Assembly (NCBI GenBank): GCA_038323575.1
Contig: JBBQHB010000012.1
Coordinates: 14,563-78,562, forward strand
Source of the DNA: CAINVV01 sp038323575
Lineage (GTDB): Bacteria; Bacteroidota; Bacteroidia; Bacteroidales; Prolixibacteraceae
Reading direction: 5' to 3'
Length of the DNA stretch: 64,000 nucleotides
Position 1 is the stretch's first letter; each line of letters opens with the position of its first letter. Under the pieces are notes generated by a model. It worked only from the letters and a program-made list of their open reading frames with translations, was not told the DNA's origin and did no database searches. Below, one piece after another: positions 1 through 9,145 of this stretch. A program made the translations under genes and the position numbers.

Positions 1-285
1 AAACAAAATGGAAAACGGAGAGCAATGCAATTGTGCAGCCTAAATTTTTTTTGAGCATAGCGTGGATGTCGAGCCACGAAAATACAAAAAATATTCAGTG
101 GTAGAGACGCAATGCATTGCATCTCTGGATGCACCCATTTATAATTTCAGGTTTCCCGATTCGAACACGAACGAAAAAAAGCCGCTACTTCAGAAAGTGA
201 CGGCCAGTTCAGCAAGGGAAATCAGTTATTTGATATTAGCCATTTAAATGACCATGGATGAATCGGGCGGAAATGTCAGGTGTCA
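1..285. other. Left-edge intergenic region, no gene recognised
   Basis: No convincing coding frame is visible in these 285 bases. The only open stretch (62-247, plus) has no family resemblance and runs through an inverted repeat. The region holds two hairpins: a small one at 61-78 (CGTGG pairing with CCACG) and the longer one at 103-126 listed separately. A gene ending left of the window cannot be excluded. Confidence 0.5.
103..126. repeat. Near-perfect inverted repeat centred on GCAATGCATTGC
   Basis: The 24 bases read AGAGACGCAATG followed by CATTGCATCTCT. The two 12-base arms are complementary except at one position (C opposite A, which would be a G-U pair in the transcript of the other strand). 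Short palindromes of this look occur as dispersed elements in Bacteroidota and cyanobacteria; that statement is from memory and not checked. There is no T-run after it, so it is not an obvious terminator. Confidence 0.55.
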
Positions 286-543
286 TTAATTGGCCCTGTT
301 CAGGCATAAATCAACGATGTCGAAATAAAATTTTCCCCGGGTAGTATTGGCATCTTCCGGTACGACGGCATCTGTCATAACTCTATGGAGTTCTTTATCT
401 GTTACTTTCTTCTTTTTTGCATCTCTTACCAAAGCTTCAATAATTGGTTTCGCTCTTTTAATGAAACTCTCGGGTGTTGAATCCTGGTTGTACAGAATCT
501 CTGCTTCTGTTTGCAACCATCTTTTAAAAAGATCTGAATTCAT
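286..543 (-). CDS. Hypothetical small protein, 85 aa
   Basis: This is a short, charged, probably helical soluble protein with no signal peptide or membrane segment. It has a lysine cluster in the middle (DAKKKKVTDKELHR, about residues 41-54) and a few Cys/Trp residues. I do not recognise a family. It stands alone, upstream of nothing on its strand within the window, and its ATG lies directly after a T-rich stretch on the plus strand. It is called as a gene because the frame has amphipathic composition and ends cleanly, but no motif supports it. Confidence 0.5.
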   Translation of the reverse strand: MNSDLFKRWLQTEAEILYNQDSTPESFIKRAKPIIEALVRDAKKKKVTDKELHRVMTDAVVPEDANTTRGKFYFDIVDLCLNRAN

Positions 544-738
544 GACTTTTTTTTAGATTGTTGATTTATGTTTGTTTGGTATTTCTGCAGGTTGTAGGGG
601 AGAATCAAATATATAATGATAGTCTAACCTGAGGCGTAAAGAACCAGGAAATTATCTGTGGGTAAAATGCTGATTTTGTTGTAGGCAAAATACCTACATA
701 ATCGATGTGTTGCCGTTTCTTCCTAAACAATGATGTTG

Positions 739-1653
739 TCAGGATTTAAATTCATCAAACAATTTGTGCCCGTTGGTCCGTTTGATAACATAAGTATAAA
801 GAATTGCTGTCCAGAAAGAAAACAGTGCGTATATCAGGGAAGGTTTGACCATATCCTGATTCTGGAGGAGTGTTCCGGCAACCAGAAAAGCCAGTGTTGT
901 ATTCTGGACAGCGGCTTCAATCCCAATGGTATAGGAGTTTCTGACACCCAGATTTGCAGTTCTTCCGAACCGGTATCCCCACAACATCGATGCGGCATTT
1001 TGAAGGAGGGCAAAGGGTAAAATTATTAAGACCTCTTTGAAGGTGACACCTGTACCCCCACTGGTCTCTGCTGCAAAGAATTTGATTACAAAGACCACTG
1101 CCAAAGCCACCAGTAAAACTATTTTAAGGGGACTCTGTGTTTTAATGGCAAAAGCAGGGAAGCGTGACCTGACAAACACCCCGATGAGCGCCGGTACTAT
1201 GGTAACGGAAAATATCTGAATAATGGTTTCCAGGTAGGAGAGGTGTATTTCAGTGGTTTTACCGTAATAAAATACCAGACTCAGGTTGACGATTAACGGG
1301 ATGGTAATCAGTGTAATGAAACTGTTAATAGAAGTAAAAGTAATGGACAAGGCCGCATTGCCTTTAAAGAAATAGGTGAGAAAACCTGAAACAGTGCCTC
1401 CCGGGCAGGAGGAGAGAATAATCAGTCCCACTTTAAACGGAAGCGGCAGGTTGGAAAAATAAGTGATGGTGAATGCAATGATGGGTAAAACAATTATCTG
1501 TGAGGATAATCCGGCAAGCAAGGCTTTGGGGTAAAAGATTACATTCTTAAAACTGGTAGAAGTTAAGGATAACCCCACCCCGAACATAATAAATGCGAGG
1601 ACGAGACTGATCAGAATGTCAATATAGGTATAGTTCGGTAGAGACATGGCCAA
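739..1653 (-). CDS. Bile acid:sodium symporter family (BASS/SBF) transporter
   Basis: An integral inner-membrane carrier of 304 aa, the usual length for the BASS family, with about nine or ten hydrophobic segments. Two family signatures are visible: SSCPGGTVSGFLTYFFKGN near residues 81-99 (the CPGG discontinuous-helix motif) and IGIEAAVQNTTLA near residues 243-255 (the conserved E-x-x-x-Q-N motif of the second crossover). These Glu/Gln/Asn residues line the sodium sites in characterised homologues. The substrate cannot be told from sequence; bacterial members move various organic anions, not only bile acids. It is a single gene, divergent from the M14 peptidase. Confidence 0.9.
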   Translation of the reverse strand: MAMSLPNYTYIDILISLVLAFIMFGVGLSLTSTSFKNVIFYPKALLAGLSSQIIVLPIIAFTITYFSNLPLPFKVGLIILSSCPGGTVSGFLTYFFKGNAALSITFTSINSFITLITIPLIVNLSLVFYYGKTTEIHLSYLETIIQIFSVTIVPALIGVFVRSRFPAFAIKTQSPLKIVLLVALAVVFVIKFFAAETSGGTGVTFKEVLIILPFALLQNAASMLWGYRFGRTANLGVRNSYTIGIEAAVQNTTLAFLVAGTLLQNQDMVKPSLIYALFSFWTAILYTYVIKRTNGHKLFDEFKS

Positions 1654-2013
1654 TTGTTTTATTGTTGTAGTTTTTGTGCGGGAGCCCCTATGAAAACAGT
1701 ATTTGCAGGCAGCGTCTCACTTTTCATCAATACGGAGAGAGGTTCCAGAATTGATCTCTCCTCCATTTTTGAGTCATATAAAACCGCCGGCATACACCCA
1801 TTTTACATAATGCTCATGCATAATAGTTCCCGGAGGGTCAACCAATCTTCCTAAAAAGGTTGCCTGCCTGATTCTGTATTTCGGTAAAGGTAGCAAGAGC
1901 ATTGAACAAATCAGTTGAGGAATAATTTTTTAATTGATACTTCCAATTGAGTTCAAATTTACTAATTTCGAAATCCCAAACTAATGACAGTTGCGGTTAT
2001 TTAACCTTACAAA
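1654..2013. other. 360-bp divergent intergenic region
   Basis: This gap separates two divergent genes (the BASS transporter and the M14 peptidase) and should hold both promoters. I see no clean TAnnTTTG box with a well-placed upstream element; TAATTTCG at 1963-1970 is the nearest match for the plus gene. On the minus strand a short open stretch at about 1790-1880 has some coding look, but it has no start and no family match, so I do not call a gene. Confidence 0.4.
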
Positions 2014-4785
2014 ATGAGATCAAAATTTTTATCCGGTTTGCTGTTCCTCTTTATATCTGTTACTTATTCCAATGCCCAAACGCTGTCTTCCCCAAAGGAG
2101 CATTTTGGATTTTCCATCGGTGATAATTACAAACTTGCCACCTATACGCAAACTGAGGCCTGGTATAAAAAAATTGCCGCAGCATCCGACCGTGTCAGCC
2201 TGGTAAATATGGGACCTACTGAAGAAGGCCGTGCGCAATACATGATGGTAGTTTCCTCACCCGGTAACATCAAAAATTTAGACCGGTACAAAGGAATCGC
2301 GCAAAAACTCGCCCGTGCGGAACAGCTCACCGGCAAGGAGGCCCAAACACTGTCGACGGAAGGGAAAGCCGTTGTCTGGATCGACGGTGGGCTCCATGCC
2401 ACGGAGACAGTGGGTACCCACCAGCTGATTGAAACGATCTGGCAGCTCGTGAGCAGAAATGATCCGGAGACCCTCCGGATTCTTGACGAAGTGATCATTT
2501 TGATGGTCCATGCAAATCCCGACGGGCAGGAGCTGGTCTCAAGCTGGTACATGAGCAATCCGGACACGCTGAAAAGAACTTTTTCCCAGCTTCCGAGACT
2601 GTATCAGAAATACATCGGCCACGACAACAACAGGGATTTCTACATGATGAACATGAAAGAAACCCAAAATATCAGCAAACAGCTTTATGTGGAGTGGATG
2701 CCCCAGATTATTTACAACCACCACCAGGCAGGTCCGGTAGGTTCGGTAGTGGCCGGTCCTCCCTACCGGGATCCGTTTAATTACCTGTTTAATCCTTTGG
2801 TGATTACAGGGATAGATGCAGTTGGCGCCGCCATGATCAACAGGTTGAATGTGGAGGGAAAACCAGGTTACACCGAACGCGGCGGATCTGTCTTTTCGAC
2901 CTGGTACAACGGCGGATTACGGACGACCTCCTATTTTCACAACATGATCGGTATATTGACCGAAATCATTGGAAGTCCGACTCCTTCCAATGTCCCGTTG
3001 GTACCGTCGCGCCTGCTTCCCAGCGGGAACACGCCATATCCGGTTATGCCCCAGAAATGGGTATTCAGGAAATCGATTGATTATTCAGTATCCCTGAATT
3101 ATGCCATCCTGGATTATGCAGCCAGAAACAGGGAGCACCTTCTTTTCAACATCTATTGTATGGGGAACAGTTCGGTACTGGCCGGAAGCCGGGATAACTG
3201 GACTGTTTCATCCAAAAGGGTTGACGCAATTACTGCCGCATGGAAAAATGATCAGAAAAACAAAAAGAGCGCTGATTCCGCAAGTACCTCAGGACGGGAA
3301 AGGCAGGATACTGTTCCGCAGAAGTTTTTCGATGCAGTTTTCAAGGATGCGGCCCTGCGTGATGCACGCGGTTACATCATAACGGCTGACCAACCCGATT
3401 TCCCGACTGCCGTCAAATTTGTCAATGCACTGATCCGATCGGGGATCAGCGTTAGCAAAGCCACAACCGGATTTACCACAGAAGGAAAAAAATACCCTGA
3501 AGGATCTTTCGTCATCAAGACAAATCAGGCTTTTCGGCCACATATACTGGATATGTTTGAACCCCAGGATCATCCCAATGATTTTTTGTATCCCGGCGGA
3601 CCTCCGGTTAAACCCTACGACATTGCCGGCTGGACCCCTGCCTTTTCGATGGGATTCCGGTTCCAGCGAATTCTGAATGGCTTCGACGGGCCATTCCGGG
3701 TAATACCTTACGGGGAGCTGCAGTCACCGAAAGGTGAATTTACTGTTTCGTCCTCTGCTGCCGGATACATTATTGATTCAAGATGCGACAACTCATTCAT
3801 TGCAGCGAATGACCTGCTTCATTCGGGGGTTGAGGTATACCGGATCAAAAACCAGGCTGGGATCAGGCCGGAGGTGGGGCAGGGATCATTTTTCATCCCT
3901 GCCGGGGGAAAGGCAAAACTTATGCTGGGTAAAGCTGCCGTTGATCTCAGCCTTCGTGTTGTCCCTGTATCAAAACGCCCGGAAGCCTTAACCGGGAAAC
4001 TCTCCCCGCTGCGGATTGCACTTTGGGATACTTACGGTGGTTCCCTGTCGGCAGGATGGTTGAAATGGATCATGGAGCAGCATCATTTTCCGTTTAAATC
4101 CATTTATGCCAAGGAAATTGACGGAGGTAACCTGCTTAAGAAATACGATGTTATCGTGTTTGTAAGCGGGGCAATCCCATCCTTGTCTCAGGAGGAATCC
4201 CGCGGTGGTCAGCGGGATACGACAAAAATTACTGATATTCCTGCTGAATACAGGTACCAGTGGGGAAAGATCAGCGCGGACACTTCAGTGGTGGAATTAA
4301 AGAAGTTCATGGAAGCCGGCGGTACCATTGTCACAATCGGGAGGAGTGCCAACCTGGCCTACCATTTGAAATTGCCCGTAAAAAATACGCTGGTTGAGAT
4401 GAACAAAGGGAAATCGGCAACATTATCCTCCGATAAATTCTTTATACCCGGCAGTATTCTCCGGGTCAGGGTAGACTCTGCGCAAACAGCAGCATGGGGT
4501 ATGGCTGCGCAGGCTGATATCTTTTTCGATTCGAGCCCTGTATTCAGGCTGACCCCGGAAACAGCCGGCCAGAGGAAAGTAACGCCGCTTGCCTGGTTTG
4601 ATTCTGCGCAGCCTCTCCGGAGTGGCTGGGCTTTTGGCCAGGAATACCTGCAGGACGGTGTGGCTGCCTTCGAAGCAAAAGTCGGTTCGGGCAAGTTGTA
4701 CGCTTTTGGTCCGGAGATTACCTTCAGGGCCCAGACTTACAGTACCTTCAAGTTATTGTTTAACCAGCTTTATTCGGGGTACTGA
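2014..4785 (+). CDS. Secreted M14-family zinc metallopeptidase, 923 aa
   Basis: The protein has an N-terminal signal peptide (about residues 1-21, ending SNAQ) and then an M14 carboxypeptidase-type catalytic domain at about residues 60-350. The zinc ligands are visible as the HATE motif (His128, Glu131), with the third histidine in YNHHQ (His236 or His237). Arg and Asn of NNRD fit substrate binding, and Glu317 in LTEIIG fits the catalytic base. The remaining 550 or so residues lack recognisable motifs; a part near 650-760 resembles the glutamine-amidotransferase-like fold often attached to large Bacteroidota M14 proteins, which is inference. It probably acts in the periplasm or outside the cell on peptides or peptidoglycan stems. 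It has no operon partner. Confidence 0.9.
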   Translation: MRSKFLSGLLFLFISVTYSNAQTLSSPKEHFGFSIGDNYKLATYTQTEAWYKKIAAASDRVSLVNMGPTEEGRAQYMMVVSSPGNIKNLDRYKGIAQKLARAEQLTGKEAQTLSTEGKAVVWIDGGLHATETVGTHQLIETIWQLVSRNDPETLRILDEVIILMVHANPDGQELVSSWYMSNPDTLKRTFSQLPRLYQKYIGHDNNRDFYMMNMKETQNISKQLYVEWMPQIIYNHHQAGPVGSVVAGPPYRDPFNYLFNPLVITGIDAVGAAMINRLNVEGKPGYTERGGSVFSTWYNGGLRTTSYFHNMIGILTEIIGSPTPSNVPLVPSRLLPSGNTPYPVMPQKWVFRKSIDYSVSLNYAILDYAARNREHLLFNIYCMGNSSVLAGSRDNWTVSSKRVDAITAAWKNDQKNKKSADSASTSGRERQDTVPQKFFDAVFKDAALRDARGYIITADQPDFPTAVKFVNALIRSGISVSKATTGFTTEGKKYPEGSFVIKTNQAFRPHILDMFEPQDHPNDFLYPGGPPVKPYDIAGWTPAFSMGFRFQRILNGFDGPFRVIPYGELQSPKGEFTVSSSAAGYIIDSRCDNSFIAANDLLHSGVEVYRIKNQAGIRPEVGQGSFFIPAGGKAKLMLGKAAVDLSLRVVPVSKRPEALTGKLSPLRIALWDTYGGSLSAGWLKWIMEQHHFPFKSIYAKEIDGGNLLKKYDVIVFVSGAIPSLSQEESRGGQRDTTKITDIPAEYRYQWGKISADTSVVELKKFMEAGGTIVTIGRSANLAYHLKLPVKNTLVEMNKGKSATLSSDKFFIPGSILRVRVDSAQTAAWGMAAQADIFFDSSPVFRLTPETAGQRKVTPLAWFDSAQPLRSGWAFGQEYLQDGVAAFEAKVGSGKLYAFGPEITFRAQTYSTFKLLFNQLYSGY

Positions 4786-4787
4786 TT

Positions 4788-5060
4788 TTACGGATTCAGG
4801 GTGAATTCGCGTGTATCTATTCTTTTGCTTTCCAGCGTTTCGTGGCTTACCAGGAAGTAGTCTATTTTCCATTTGCCTGTCACATTCCCGCTGGCATTGA
4901 TGAACTGGATGAGGAAGCCGGGTGCGTAAAATCCGTATGGGCCTAACACCTGACGGCTACCGTCCGGATAAGTGATCTCAAATTTCCCCATCCAAAGCGG
5001 GACGCCATATTTGTCGAGGTAGTTTAATGTAATGAGAAATTGTAAAGATGAAGGTAAATA
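4788..5060 (-). CDS. Hypothetical ORF, possibly the 3' remnant of a larger gene
   Basis: An ATG at 4991 gives 67 aa, but the frame is open upstream to 5060 with coding-like sequence (LNYLDKYGVPLWMGKFE around the ATG) and no better start. The end of the peptide (GKWKIDYFLVSHETLES) looks like a beta-rich domain. I do not recognise the family. Because the sequence upstream of the ATG looks as protein-like as that downstream, I read this as the tail of a gene that has lost its 5' part. It converges on the M14 gene with only a 2-base gap. Confidence 0.35.
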   Translation of the reverse strand, partial: YLPSSLQFLITLNYLDKYGVPLWMGKFEITYPDGSRQVLGPYGFYAPGFLIQFINASGNVTGKWKIDYFLVSHETLESKRIDTREFTLNP

Positions 5061-5210
5061 TTATTTTTATTCTATCTGTTTTACTTTTGTATGACCAATT
5101 ATTAAAATATTATTGCAAATTTTGAATCCAGACAGTCTCACAAAATGAAGGGAATGGCAATGTTTCCCCTAATGTCATCATAAATAAAACCAAAATACTG
5201 CTTACCTACA

Positions 5211-8200
5211 ATGGAATACAAATTAGAAGATCTGATTGATATCCCTCTCTTTCAGTCTTTACAGGATAAACTGAATGAAATCTATTCATTCCCGTCTGCC
5301 ATCATAGACCTGGATGGCAAAATTCTGACCGCCACAGCCTGGCAGGATGTATGCACAAAATTTCACCGCATAAATCCGGAGTCCGAAAAGGAATGCATCA
5401 AGAGTGACCGGTACATTGCAGATCATCTGCATGAAGCTAATCCCGCTGTTACGTACCGTTGTCCGCACGGCCTGGTTGACAATGCAACACCGATTATAGT
5501 TGACGGGAAGCATCTGGGCAATTTCTTTACCGGGCAATTTTTCCTTGAAAAGCCGGATATTGCATTTTTCAATGAACAGATAAAGAAATTTGACTTCGAT
5601 GAGCAGGCCTACCTGGACGCGGTTTCAAAGGTTCCTGTATGGTCAGAGGAGCAACTCAACCTATACCTTTCCGTGATCAAAGCTTTTACGGAGATCCTCG
5701 CCGGGATTGGTTACAAAAATCTGGAAGAGAAAAGGGCCAGGAAGCGAATTGAAGTACAGGAACAGCAATACAAGGTTCTCCTGGAATCTTCCATTGACGG
5801 CTTTTTGGAGTTTGACAGTATGGGACGTTTTGTGGATGTAAACAATTCCTATTGTCAGCTTACAGGTTATACAAGGGAAGAATTATTAACCATGTCGCTG
5901 ACAGATGTTGACCCGCAGCTTTCATTTACGACCCTACCTGATTTTATTCAGGCGCTCACTTCAGACAGGAGTAAAAAATTTGAAAGCAAACACCGCTGCA
6001 AGGATGGCCGGATCATTTATTTTGAAAACAGTATCAATTACATTGATGAGGACAACAAATTTTTCCTGTTTCTGCACGATATAACCCGGCACATTCATGC
6101 GGAGGAGTCGCTGAAAGAGAGCAAAGCTTTAATTGATGTTGTGAGTGACAACATTCCTGCATACATTGCCCTGGTTGATGCTGTAACCCTGGAATACAAA
6201 TATGTTAATCAAAGTTTTGTCAAGGGATTTGGAAAGGACAAGAATGAAATAGAGGGATACCATATTTCCCGATTGATCGGCAAAGAGAATTATGAGTTCG
6301 CTTTGCCATACATTCAGACTGTGCTTCAGGGAGATTCTGTTTCTTATATTAATACATTTAATCTGGCTCAAGGGAAGAGATATATCAATGTCAGCTATTC
6401 TCCTCAATTTGGCACAGATGGCCGCGTAACTGATATTCTGGTAATGAGCAGCGACATTACCGAAAGCAAACTGGCTGAGGATTCATTGCTGCAGAGCAGG
6501 GAAGCATACAAAAGAGTTGTGAACAATGTGGATGAAATCATTTATTCCGCTTCATTCAGTGAAGATTATAGTAATATCACGATCGATTTTGTGAGTGAAA
6601 GGGTCCGGAAAATTCTGGGATATGCGCCTGAAGACTTTACAGGCAGTCCAAATTTGTGGAAATCGGTCATCCATCCGGATGATTTGGACGAAATAGGGAG
6701 GAAGAGGTTTAAAGCACGTATTTATCGGATGAAACACAAGCATACCGGCGAATACATTTGGATCGAAGACCATCCCCAGATGATCCGGGATGACAGCGGG
6801 AAAATTATTGGTCAGTACAGCACTGCGCGCGATATCACAGAAACAAGAAAATTCCAGGAGAAATTACTGGAAAGCAGCGAAAGACTGAACCGGGCTGAAA
6901 TCGCATCAAAGTCAGGGAACTGGGAACTTCATATCGGTTCAGATACCATGATTGGATCAAAAGGAGCAGCTGCAATTTACGGCATCGAAAGGGAAGAACT
7001 TAAACTTGAACACATCAGAAATGTACCTCTTCCTGAATACCGGTCAGTCCTCGATAAGGCATTAGAAAATTTACTTGAAAAGGATGAACCGTACAACGTT
7101 GAATTTAAAATCAGGGCATTAGATACAGGCGAAATAAAGGATATCCATTCCGGCGCCACCTTTGACCGGGAAAACAGGATTCTTTTCGGTGTAATTCAGG
7201 ATATCACCGATCGCAAGCAAACGGAAGAGTCTCTGCATGAAATATATACGCTCAATAATTCTCTTCTTAACACCATCCCGTTCGGTATGGATATAGTGGA
7301 CGAATCCGGAAATATTCTTTTCGTGAGTGAGAACATGAAAAAGCTTGTCGTAGGGGATGTTATCGGTGAAAAATGCTGGAATCTTTACCGGGAAGACCAA
7401 ACACAATGTTCAAATTGTCCTTTGCACAAAGGAATTCAGATTGGTAGTACAGGCATATACGAAACATCCGGCGGGCATGGCGGCAGAATTTTCCAGATCA
7501 GCCATACCGGAATGATGTTTCAGGGCAAGAAAGCCATGCTTGAGATTTTCCAGGACATTACTGAGAAGAAAGAAATAGAGAAAAGAGTGAAACTCCTGGC
7601 CCATTCGTTGGAGAGCATCAGCGAATGCGTCTCGGTAACGGATACAGAAGATCGAATTTTCTATGTGAACGACTCTTTTCTTAAGACCTACGGATATTCT
7701 GAAGATGAGTTGATTGGGAAAACGATTGATATCGTGCGCCCAGCTGAACTGGAACATTTGCAGGTCCGGAATATTTTGCCCAAATCAAGAGAAGGGGGAT
7801 GGCGGGGAGAGCTCATCAACAAAAGGAAAGATGGCAGTCTTTTCCCCATATTGCTTTCCTCTTCAGCCATCAAAGATGAAAATGGCAACCTGGTCGCCCT
7901 TGTTGGTGTGGCCATTGATATCACGGATATGCAGAAGGCAAGAAAAGAGTTGATGGATGCAAAAGACCGTGCGGAAGAGAATAACAGGCTGAGGGCAGCG
8001 CTGCTTAATAACATGAGTCATGAGATCCGGACACCCATGAATGCCATAATGGGTTTTACCGACTTAATGAAGGAGGCAGACGTGAACGATAAGGATGGCT
8101 ATGCGGAAATAATCAATAAAAGTGCCAACCAGTTACTTGCACTGATTGAGGACGTTATTCTCCTGTCCCGGCTTCAGAGCGAGAAAATGCCGTTGCTGAT

Positions 8201-9071
8201 CAGTGAATTTTATCCGGCTGAACTCGTTACAGAAATCCGGAAGATGTTTAATCATCCCAATATGAACAAAGGGCTTGAAATCAAGGAGGTAATCCCTGAA
8301 GACCATCGATACCTGAAAGGCTGGGCCGATGCCAAAAAGATCAGGCAGGTAATTACCAATTTTCTGTCAAATGCTTTAAAATACACGTTGGAGGGGAGCC
8401 TGGAGATTGGATTTAATGTGGAAGGGGATATGATTGAATTCTTTGTAAAAGATACCGGCATAGGAATTCCCGAAGCGGAGCAGCAATTGATATTTGAACC
8501 TTTCTACCGCGGTGAACACGCAGTATCATCTGCTATCAGAGGGACCGGACTCGGTTTAAACATTGCCAAGGGATTGGTCAACCTGTTAGGTGGAGAAATC
8601 GGGGTTGAATCTGAAATAAGCAAGGGTTCACGATTTTATTTTGCTATTCCTTTTGTTTCGTCTGAAATGGCAGAAACCATGAAAGTCCCGGCAGAACCCA
8701 AGTTGGGCGAACTTAAAACAATGAAAATACTGATTGCTGAAGATGATCCTTTTAATTTTCAGTTCCTCGAAATAATTTTGAAAGGAGTAGTCGCAAAAGT
8801 AGACTTGGCAGTTAACGGGAAGGAAGCTATTGAGATGGCTTCCAGAAACGGCTATAACCTTATTTTTATGGATCTGAAAATGCCTTTGCTAGACGGTATA
8901 GAAGCCACTAAAATATTAAGGAGGCAATTCCCTAAACTTCCGATCATAGCCCAGACTGCCTGTACTTTGCCTGAAGAAAGAGAAATTGCCATAAAGGCCG
9001 GATGCAATGATTTAATTTTTAAACCCATCAACAAAGAAAAAGTGATGGAAATGATAATTAAATACGGATAA
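5211..9071 (+). CDS. PocR/PAS hybrid sensor histidine kinase with C-terminal receiver domain
   Basis: A 1286-residue cytoplasmic multisensor kinase with no membrane segments. Residues 1-165 form a PocR-type ligand domain with its conserved cysteines (DVCTKF, KECIKS, YRCPHGL). Six PAS domains follow at roughly 185-300, 306-425, 432-550, 558-672, 682-790 and 795-915; the fifth carries a Cys cluster (EKCWNLY, CSNCPLH) of the kind seen in metal-binding PAS domains. HisKA has SHEIRTP with phospho-acceptor His937. HATPase_c has the N box (NFLSNALKYT, about 1050), G1 (DTGIGIP, 1079) and G2 (GTGLGL, 1110). The receiver domain starts near 1169 with EDD and phospho-acceptor Asp1221 (FMDLKMP), and a conserved Lys in FKPI. 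PocR domains in other proteins bind small organic molecules; the ligand here is unknown. The PAS6-kinase block is closely similar to the kinase at 60154-62466. Confidence 0.93.
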   Translation: MEYKLEDLIDIPLFQSLQDKLNEIYSFPSAIIDLDGKILTATAWQDVCTKFHRINPESEKECIKSDRYIADHLHEANPAVTYRCPHGLVDNATPIIVDGKHLGNFFTGQFFLEKPDIAFFNEQIKKFDFDEQAYLDAVSKVPVWSEEQLNLYLSVIKAFTEILAGIGYKNLEEKRARKRIEVQEQQYKVLLESSIDGFLEFDSMGRFVDVNNSYCQLTGYTREELLTMSLTDVDPQLSFTTLPDFIQALTSDRSKKFESKHRCKDGRIIYFENSINYIDEDNKFFLFLHDITRHIHAEESLKESKALIDVVSDNIPAYIALVDAVTLEYKYVNQSFVKGFGKDKNEIEGYHISRLIGKENYEFALPYIQTVLQGDSVSYINTFNLAQGKRYINVSYSPQFGTDGRVTDILVMSSDITESKLAEDSLLQSREAYKRVVNNVDEIIYSASFSEDYSNITIDFVSERVRKILGYAPEDFTGSPNLWKSVIHPDDLDEIGRKRFKARIYRMKHKHTGEYIWIEDHPQMIRDDSGKIIGQYSTARDITETRKFQEKLLESSERLNRAEIASKSGNWELHIGSDTMIGSKGAAAIYGIEREELKLEHIRNVPLPEYRSVLDKALENLLEKDEPYNVEFKIRALDTGEIKDIHSGATFDRENRILFGVIQDITDRKQTEESLHEIYTLNNSLLNTIPFGMDIVDESGNILFVSENMKKLVVGDVIGEKCWNLYREDQTQCSNCPLHKGIQIGSTGIYETSGGHGGRIFQISHTGMMFQGKKAMLEIFQDITEKKEIEKRVKLLAHSLESISECVSVTDTEDRIFYVNDSFLKTYGYSEDELIGKTIDIVRPAELEHLQVRNILPKSREGGWRGELINKRKDGSLFPILLSSSAIKDENGNLVALVGVAIDITDMQKARKELMDAKDRAEENNRLRAALLNNMSHEIRTPMNAIMGFTDLMKEADVNDKDGYAEIINKSANQLLALIEDVILLSRLQSEKMPLLISEFYPAELVTEIRKMFNHPNMNKGLEIKEVIPEDHRYLKGWADAKKIRQVITNFLSNALKYTLEGSLEIGFNVEGDMIEFFVKDTGIGIPEAEQQLIFEPFYRGEHAVSSAIRGTGLGLNIAKGLVNLLGGEIGVESEISKGSRFYFAIPFVSSEMAETMKVPAEPKLGELKTMKILIAEDDPFNFQFLEIILKGVVAKVDLAVNGKEAIEMASRNGYNLIFMDLKMPLLDGIEATKILRRQFPKLPIIAQTACTLPEEREIAIKAGCNDLIFKPINKEKVMEMIIKYG

Positions 9072-9145
9072 TTCCCATCTTTATTGTTAATTAATTTTAC
9101 TTCTATCCTTTAATTAATACATACGCCACTATCAATGCCTCTTTT

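Noticed and set aside
62..247. Open frame of 61 codons at the left edge
   Set aside because: It crosses an inverted repeat, has no recognisable motif, and its composition does not resemble the neighbouring proteins.
739..1653. Bile-acid uptake as a physiological role
   Set aside because: Bacterial BASS proteins transport diverse anions, and nothing nearby points to bile-acid metabolism.
1654..1854. Plus-strand 66-codon frame upstream of the M14 gene
   Set aside because: No start context, no motif, and it begins at the divergent gene's first base; it is likely chance in promoter DNA.
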